Positions 5,317 through 8,611 of a DNA stretch of 8,611 nt are shown here, one piece after another; position 1 is the first letter of the stretch, and each line of letters begins with the position of its first letter. Below the pieces are notes generated by a model. It was not told the origin of the DNA, ran no database searches, and saw only the letters and a program-made list of their open reading frames with translations. Source of the DNA: JANLIQ01 sp964362925 (lineage in GTDB: Bacteria > Patescibacteriota > UBA1384 > 2-12-FULL-50-11); assembly GCA_964362925.1 (NCBI GenBank), contig CAYIGA010000023.1:1-8611 (forward strand), given 5' to 3'. The translations under genes and the position numbers were made by a program.

Positions 5317-5946
5317 ATGGGACAATTTCACCGGTTTTTACGACTCCTTCAAACGGCTCGAGCAATGCCTCAAACCGGGTATGTTCTTGGCGGTGTTAAG
5401 AAGTCAGATCTATCAGATTTGGCCCAACATCACTATTTAGTTACCATAACTGGTTGGTATTTGGCTAATTTGATAATTAAGAACAAGGGTAAGATAAATG
5501 TCGAGCGAGTTTTGGAGATTTGTCTAATTCACGATCTTGGTGAACTATTCGGCGGTGACATAGCCATACCTTATGGCTTAGCCAATCCCGTCGCTCGCAA
5601 ACTTGCCAAACGGTTCGAAGGAGAGAATCAGCGCTATCTAACAAAATTCTTAGCTGAAATTGGTCAGACTAAAGAATTATTCGAGCAATCTAATGATTTA
5701 AGCTCCGACGAAGCGCTGGTCGCCAAAATCGCTGATTATATTGAAGTGACCGAATACAAGCAGTACTTGGGACGATTGACTGATGGAGACATTACGTTAG
5801 TTACTCAAAGAATACTAAAAATGTCCTCTAAGATAAAAAATCGTCCATCTCAAATTTTTTTGTCTAGGTTGGTTGTCGAGTGGTCGTCCGCTTTAATGGT
5901 TGACAACGGCACCGAGCTCTTAGAGTCAGTCAATTACAATCAGTGA
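5317..5946 (+). CDS. HD-domain phosphohydrolase, YfbR/HD_3 type (probable nucleotidase)
   Basis: A 209-residue metal-dependent phosphohydrolase. From ATG 5317, the region QTGYVLGGVKKSDLSDLAQHHY (19-40) corresponds to the 'R.GW..rgv..pEsvAEHsy' part of YfbR-like 5'-deoxynucleotidases and supplies a metal His (38 or 39). Next come LIHDLGELFGGDI (70-82) with H72-D73 and E76, and the distal metal Asp D140 in AKIADYIE (136-143). All ligands of the HD metal site are present. Known relatives dephosphorylate deoxynucleoside monophosphates; the exact substrate here is inference. The usual AEHS is AQHH here. The frame could begin at TTG 5299, but a promoter-like element overlaps that part and neither start has a Shine-Dalgarno. 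It is divergent from the GT4 gene (60-base gap) and convergent with mreB (16-base gap), so it is probably transcribed alone. Confidence 0.85.
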   Translation: MGQFHRFLRLLQTARAMPQTGYVLGGVKKSDLSDLAQHHYLVTITGWYLANLIIKNKGKINVERVLEICLIHDLGELFGGDIAIPYGLANPVARKLAKRFEGENQRYLTKFLAEIGQTKELFEQSNDLSSDEALVAKIADYIEVTEYKQYLGRLTDGDITLVTQRILKMSSKIKNRPSQIFLSRLVVEWSSALMVDNGTELLESVNYNQ

Positions 5947-5962
5947 AGTCAATTAGTACCAA

Positions 5963-6970
5963 TTAGCTCTTGGCCCACAAAACGGAGCGGAGAAATTCAT
6001 CTAAATGTTCGACGGCAATGCCAGTCCCTTTAGCGACGCAAAGGCGTGGCTCTTCGGCCAGCTGGCAGGGCACGCCAGTTACTTTGGTCAGCAACCCATC
6101 TAAATTTCGAATCATCGAGCCACCGCCAGCCATAATCATTCCCTTATCCATTATATCGGCGGCCAATTCTGGCGGGGTTTTTTGCAAGACAGTTTTAACG
6201 GTGGCAATAATTTCTTGAAGTTCCTCCTGGACGGCGTTGAGAACATCGGCCGAATAAACAATGATCGACTGGGGTAATCCAGTCACGAAGTTTGAGCCGG
6301 AAACTTCCATTTGGAGTTCTTTTTTTAAAGTTAAGACGGTGCCTATTTTAATCTTTACCGCTTCGGCTGTTTGCTCGCCGATGACTAACGAGTATTTTTT
6401 GCGGACAAAGCTAGAAATAGCGGTGTCAAAGCGGTTGCCACCAACCCTGACGCTAGCGGAAGCGACCACGTCACCGAGCGAAATGACGGCGACTTCTGTC
6501 GTTCCCCCGCCGACGTCGATAATTAAGTGTCCCTCGGGAACGGCAATCGGGACACCGGCACCCAAAGCGGCGGCAATCGGCTCTTTAATCAGATAGGCAT
6601 TTTTTGCTCCGGCGGCGATACAAGCATCAATAACTGCTCTGCGCTCGGTTGAAGTGGCACCGACTGGGACAGCCGCCATAATATCCGGTCTAAAGAGACG
6701 GAGACGACCAGAAACACGGTTAATAAAGTAACGCAACATCGCTTCGGTAATCTTGAAATTAGCAATTACCCCGTTCTTCAACGGGTGGGCGGCGCTAATT
6801 GATTCTGGTGTCTTACCGAGCATTTTTCTTGCTTCTTCGCCGTAGGCAACGATCTTGTTGTCAGCAACGTCTATGGCGACGACGGCCGGTTCATCGATAA
6901 CAATCCCCTTCTCTGGCACGTAGACTAAGATATTGGTTGTTCCTAAATCAACGCCGATTCGTCGAATCAT
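5963..6970 (-). CDS. mreB: Rod-shape-determining actin homologue MreB
   Basis: A 335-residue bacterial actin that polymerises at the inner membrane and directs peptidoglycan elongation. Phosphate-1 motif DLGTTN (8-13), catalytic Glu130 in IKEPIAAALGAG (128-139), phosphate-2 IDVGGGTTE (151-159) and adenosine motif AGGGSMI (281-287; the usual form is TGGGA) are all present. VRVGGNRFD (175-182) and the C-terminal CVAKGTGIAVE (311-321) are typical. Length is normal for MreB. The N-terminal residues MIRRIG lack a long amphipathic helix, so membrane binding would rely on the hydrophobic loop. A clear Shine-Dalgarno lies 7 bases upstream. No mreC, mreD, rodA or PBP2 gene is adjacent: the neighbours are an HD hydrolase (convergent) and a PEGA protein (divergent). 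Identification is secure. Confidence 0.97.
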   Translation of the reverse strand: MIRRIGVDLGTTNILVYVPEKGIVIDEPAVVAIDVADNKIVAYGEEARKMLGKTPESISAAHPLKNGVIANFKITEAMLRYFINRVSGRLRLFRPDIMAAVPVGATSTERRAVIDACIAAGAKNAYLIKEPIAAALGAGVPIAVPEGHLIIDVGGGTTEVAVISLGDVVASASVRVGGNRFDTAISSFVRKKYSLVIGEQTAEAVKIKIGTVLTLKKELQMEVSGSNFVTGLPQSIIVYSADVLNAVQEELQEIIATVKTVLQKTPPELAADIMDKGMIMAGGGSMIRNLDGLLTKVTGVPCQLAEEPRLCVAKGTGIAVEHLDEFLRSVLWAKS

Positions 6971-6977
6971 TTTTTAA

Positions 6978-6983
6978 CTCCCT
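6978..6983 (-). promoter_or_regulatory. Shine-Dalgarno of mreB
   Basis: AGGGAG (minus strand, 6983..6978) lies 7 bases before the ATG at 6970, good spacing. This shows that mreB has a normal 5' leader, unlike the -10-proximal genes in the window. No confident promoter could be chosen among several weak matches upstream. Confidence 0.7.
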
Positions 6984-7012
6984 GGCGAGAAAACTGTAAT
7001 ATTTCATCCTTG

Positions 7013-7102
7013 TAGTATCCGAATACTAACCTGTCACGAGGAAAATACAACTGTAGAGAGAGCATCTAATATTTAATCAAAGAAACATATACACTGTGAC
7101 AG
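7013..7102. promoter_or_regulatory. Divergent mreB/PEGA control region with inverted repeats
   Basis: TAGTAT-CCGA-ATACTA (7013-7028) is a perfect 6-bp inverted repeat with a 4-base centre. CTGTCAC (7031-7037) and GTGACAG (7096-7102) are a second perfect inverted pair, 58 bases apart; the second copy touches the ATG of the PEGA gene at 7103. Such paired sites could bind a regulator of both divergent genes. TAGTAT also resembles a -10 box. No known operator was recognised. Confidence 0.3.
7090..7095 (+). promoter_or_regulatory. Possible -10 element of the PEGA-protein gene
   Basis: TACACT (7090-7095) is 7 bases before ATG 7103; TATACA (7088-7093) overlaps it. No Shine-Dalgarno precedes this ATG. 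No clear -35 is seen. It is weaker than the other -10-proximal cases. Confidence 0.25.
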
Positions 7103-7807
7103 ATGTTGGTAATTCGAAGGAAGTTCATGTCGGTGCTGGCCGGAACTTCGGCACTATTGGCTTTTTTAATTTTATCTTCCGTGGCTGTTGTCTGGGCTAG
7201 TGGTCTGCGCTATAACAGCTCGACTGGTTTGTTTGAGCAAACAGCTTTAATAGCGATCGACGGTGCCTCCGAAGACGTTGACGTCTGGCTCGACGGGACT
7301 AAAGTTGCTTACCGCATCCCCTATCACGCTCGCCATCTTTTGCCCGGTCAATATACCGTCGAGTTAACTAAAAACGGTTTTCAAACCTGGAGGCAATCGT
7401 TCTCGCTCTCCAAGGGTCAGATTGGGTTGATCAAAGACCCAACTCTAGTTGCCAGTCAACCGCTAATTACCATCGACCCGTTAGCGCTAACAACTAGCCG
7501 TCTTGATCGCTTAGATTTTAGTCTCCAACTGTCTGATGGCGAGCTAACAGACAACGGCAAACTGGTGACGCGCTTTAGCCAGAACCCGTTGCAAATCCAC
7601 CGCTTCAATGAATTTTATTTATACCAGGTTGGCAATGAGTTACGGCTATTTCTGCCGCTTGGAACGCAGGATTACTTAATTTATCGCTCGAATAGTTTAG
7701 ACCAATTGCCGTTGGCTCTTTACCCGTCAACTTGGCAAGTGGCTGTTGCCGATGGAGCGTCTGTTAAAGTTATTAACTTGACCGTTGCCGGTTCTAACGG
7801 GCCGTAG
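7103..7807 (+). CDS. Membrane-anchored PEGA-domain-like protein
   Basis: A 234-residue exported protein. The basic N-terminus (RRK at 5-7) and hydrophobic segment (about 10-33) make a signal anchor. Then comes SGLRYNSSTGLFEQTALIAIDG (33-54), a lead-in typical of PEGA proteins in CPR-like genomes. A PEGA-like beta domain spans about 50-104: DVWLDGTKVAYRIPYHA (60-76), LLPGQYTVELTKNGFQTW (79-96). The remainder is strand-rich, without recognised motifs, and ends NLTVAGSNGP. Related proteins are often longer, with a C-terminal propeller, so this is a short form or a truncated one. The start at 7103 gives the positive charges expected of a signal anchor. ATG 7127 has a better Shine-Dalgarno (AAGGA, 5-base spacing) but removes them. 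PEGA domains are usually surface or wall-associated; the exact role is unknown. Its 3' end overlaps the convergent sortase gene by 14 bases. Confidence 0.75.
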   Translation: MLVIRRKFMSVLAGTSALLAFLILSSVAVVWASGLRYNSSTGLFEQTALIAIDGASEDVDVWLDGTKVAYRIPYHARHLLPGQYTVELTKNGFQTWRQSFSLSKGQIGLIKDPTLVASQPLITIDPLALTTSRLDRLDFSLQLSDGELTDNGKLVTRFSQNPLQIHRFNEFYLYQVGNELRLFLPLGTQDYLIYRSNSLDQLPLALYPSTWQVAVADGASVKVINLTVAGSNGP

Positions 7808-8525
7808 TCAATTTTTCAGCCAAAAATGGTTCGGTTGTTTGAGTTGAACCGATCGGACCGTCGGTTTGGTTAGCGATGACGACCAGCCGATTGAGAGTTG
7901 TTCCTATTGGGTAACAAGTAACTAATGTTAGAATTGGTGTCGGAGTTCGACTCAAAACGGTTAGGTCGCTTGACTTAACAATTTTTAGCTGACTAACCTT
8001 ATAGACGTAGCGATTGGGACCGACTGGCAAGATCATTTCGTCGCCAACTGTCAGTTTATCCAACAGGGCAAAAATAGTCTTGTACTGTCCGGTGCTCCAA
8101 GGTAAGTCGGACGAGTGGCCAAAGATAACAACGTTTCCAACTTGGCCGGGGTCAGCCGTCCCCTCATAACGAACAACACCACTTCGAAGTTTCTCGATAA
8201 TCGTTTCCAGGTCGGCGTCGTAAATAACTGGAGCGCGAACACCTATTTTAGGGATAATTATCTCTGGATCATAATTGACTATTGGCGCTGGCAGAGGTAA
8301 TTCCAACCGCTGCTGGATCAATAGTGGACCATTGGTGGCAAAACTAGCTCTCTGCCAAAAAGCCGGAGCGTTAAGGCCGTAAAAGAAAAATCCAAAAATA
8401 GCGGCAAACCAAATAGTCGTTTTTAAGACCCGACGAATTTGTCGCCAAACTCTTGCAACTGGGGTATCGAGTTTAAAAAGTTTCTTCAAATCTTTCTCGT
8501 TAAAAGTAATTGGTTTTAATGGCAT
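7794..8525 (-). CDS. Sortase family transpeptidase, N-terminally anchored
   Basis: A 243-residue cysteine transpeptidase that would cut a C-terminal sorting signal and join the protein to the envelope or to a pilin. A basic cytoplasmic N-terminus (1-36) and one membrane segment (about 37-52) precede an extracellular sortase domain (about 85-220). The catalytic triad is visible: His137 in VVIFGHSSD (132-140), Cys204 in LTLVTCYP (199-206) and Arg213 in LNRLVVIAN (211-219). The TLVTCYP...RLVV pattern is closest by eye to class D/E-type housekeeping sortases, but the class is uncertain. A longer frame back to 8555 would read through the tRNA T-arm (its first residues are translated tRNA), so ATG 8525 is preferred. 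No Shine-Dalgarno is possible there, as the tRNA ends 3 bases before. No sorting-signal protein is present in the window. Confidence 0.92.
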   Translation of the reverse strand: MPLKPITFNEKDLKKLFKLDTPVARVWRQIRRVLKTTIWFAAIFGFFFYGLNAPAFWQRASFATNGPLLIQQRLELPLPAPIVNYDPEIIIPKIGVRAPVIYDADLETIIEKLRSGVVRYEGTADPGQVGNVVIFGHSSDLPWSTGQYKTIFALLDKLTVGDEMILPVGPNRYVYKVSQLKIVKSSDLTVLSRTPTPILTLVTCYPIGTTLNRLVVIANQTDGPIGSTQTTEPFLAEKLTTAR

Positions 8526-8528
8526 CTG

Positions 8529-8611
8529 TGGGCAAGGTGGGAGTCGAACCCACATGAGCTTGCGCTCATAGCATTTTGAGTGCTACGTGTAAACCATTCC
8601 ACCACTTGCCC
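8529..8611 (-). tRNA. tRNA-Leu(CAA)
   Basis: Read on the minus strand, a complete cloverleaf is seen. The acceptor stem GGGCAAG (8611..8605) pairs with CTTGCCC (8536..8530). The anticodon stem TAGCA/TGCTA holds the loop CTCAAAA, with anticodon CAA at 8578..8576. A long variable arm, TGAGC-GCAA-GCTCA (8568..8555), is the mark of a class II tRNA, and the T-arm is GTGGG-TTCGACT-CCCAC. The discriminator A at 8529 fits leucine. CCA is not encoded (CAG follows), so it must be added by the nucleotidyltransferase. The upstream promoter is beyond the window edge. The sortase ATG is 3 bases downstream. Confidence 0.96.

Noticed and set aside
5970..6596. Two plus-strand open frames (5970-6218 and 6261-6596) opposite mreB
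   Set aside because: Antisense shadows of mreB; the minus strand encodes a complete actin fold across both.
8526..8555. Longer sortase N-terminus starting at 8555 (MWVRLPPCPQ)
   Set aside because: These codons lie almost wholly inside the tRNA-Leu gene; the peptide is a translated T-arm and acceptor stem. ATG 8525 gives a normal anchor topology.
1..8611. CRISPR array, insertion sequence, phage or toxin-antitoxin module
   Set aside because: No regularly spaced repeats, no transposase or integrase motifs and no terminal inverted repeats. The tRNA is intact, and no second copy of its 3' end is visible as an attachment site.

Overview
The window looks like a chromosomal piece from a small-genome bacterium using the standard code (TGA ends the 7TM gene, the kinase, the receiver, the glycosyltransferase and the HD gene, so it is not a UGA-recoded lineage). 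The mix of genes suggests Patescibacteria/CPR: a PEGA protein of the type common there, a membrane-anchored sortase, a stand-alone mreB, a soluble GAF histidine kinase, compact or overlapping gene junctions and several TTG starts. That placement is inference from gene style, not a phylogeny.

Layout. The left edge (1-136, minus) holds the first 45 codons of a protein resembling the N-terminus of the DUF2156 family. Divergent from it is a plus-strand signalling cluster: a multi-pass membrane protein (214-1032), an unrecognised 99-residue protein overlapping it by ATGA (1029-1328), a soluble GAF/HisKA/HATPase histidine kinase (1377-2843), a segment that is either a 57-codon gene or a dispersed repeat (2848-3021), and a receiver-only response regulator (3024-3431). 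Converging on this is a minus-strand envelope-glycan pair: a GT4 glycosyltransferase (4156-5256) followed by a WecG/TagA/CpsF-family transferase (3453-4154). Divergent from the GT4 gene is an HD-domain phosphohydrolase of the YfbR/HD_3 type (5317-5946), which converges on mreB (5963-6970, minus). Divergent from mreB is a short PEGA-type membrane-anchored protein (7103-7807). Its end overlaps the end of a sortase gene (7794-8525, minus), which starts 3 bases after a complete tRNA-Leu(CAA) (8529-8611, minus).

How the parts may work together. The membrane protein could sense at the membrane for the soluble kinase, which would signal through the lone receiver. The two glycosyltransferases, MreB, the PEGA protein and the sortase are all envelope or cell-shape functions.

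The most interesting signal concerns translation starts. Several first-of-transcript genes have no Shine-Dalgarno sequence but have a -10-like hexamer only 6-7 bases before the ATG, which would give leaderless mRNAs. Three other genes (TagA-like, receiver, mreB) have Shine-Dalgarno motifs, two of them with TTG starts. The tRNA/sortase junction would also give a near-leaderless mRNA after tRNA 3' processing. These are readings by eye and have not been tested statistically.
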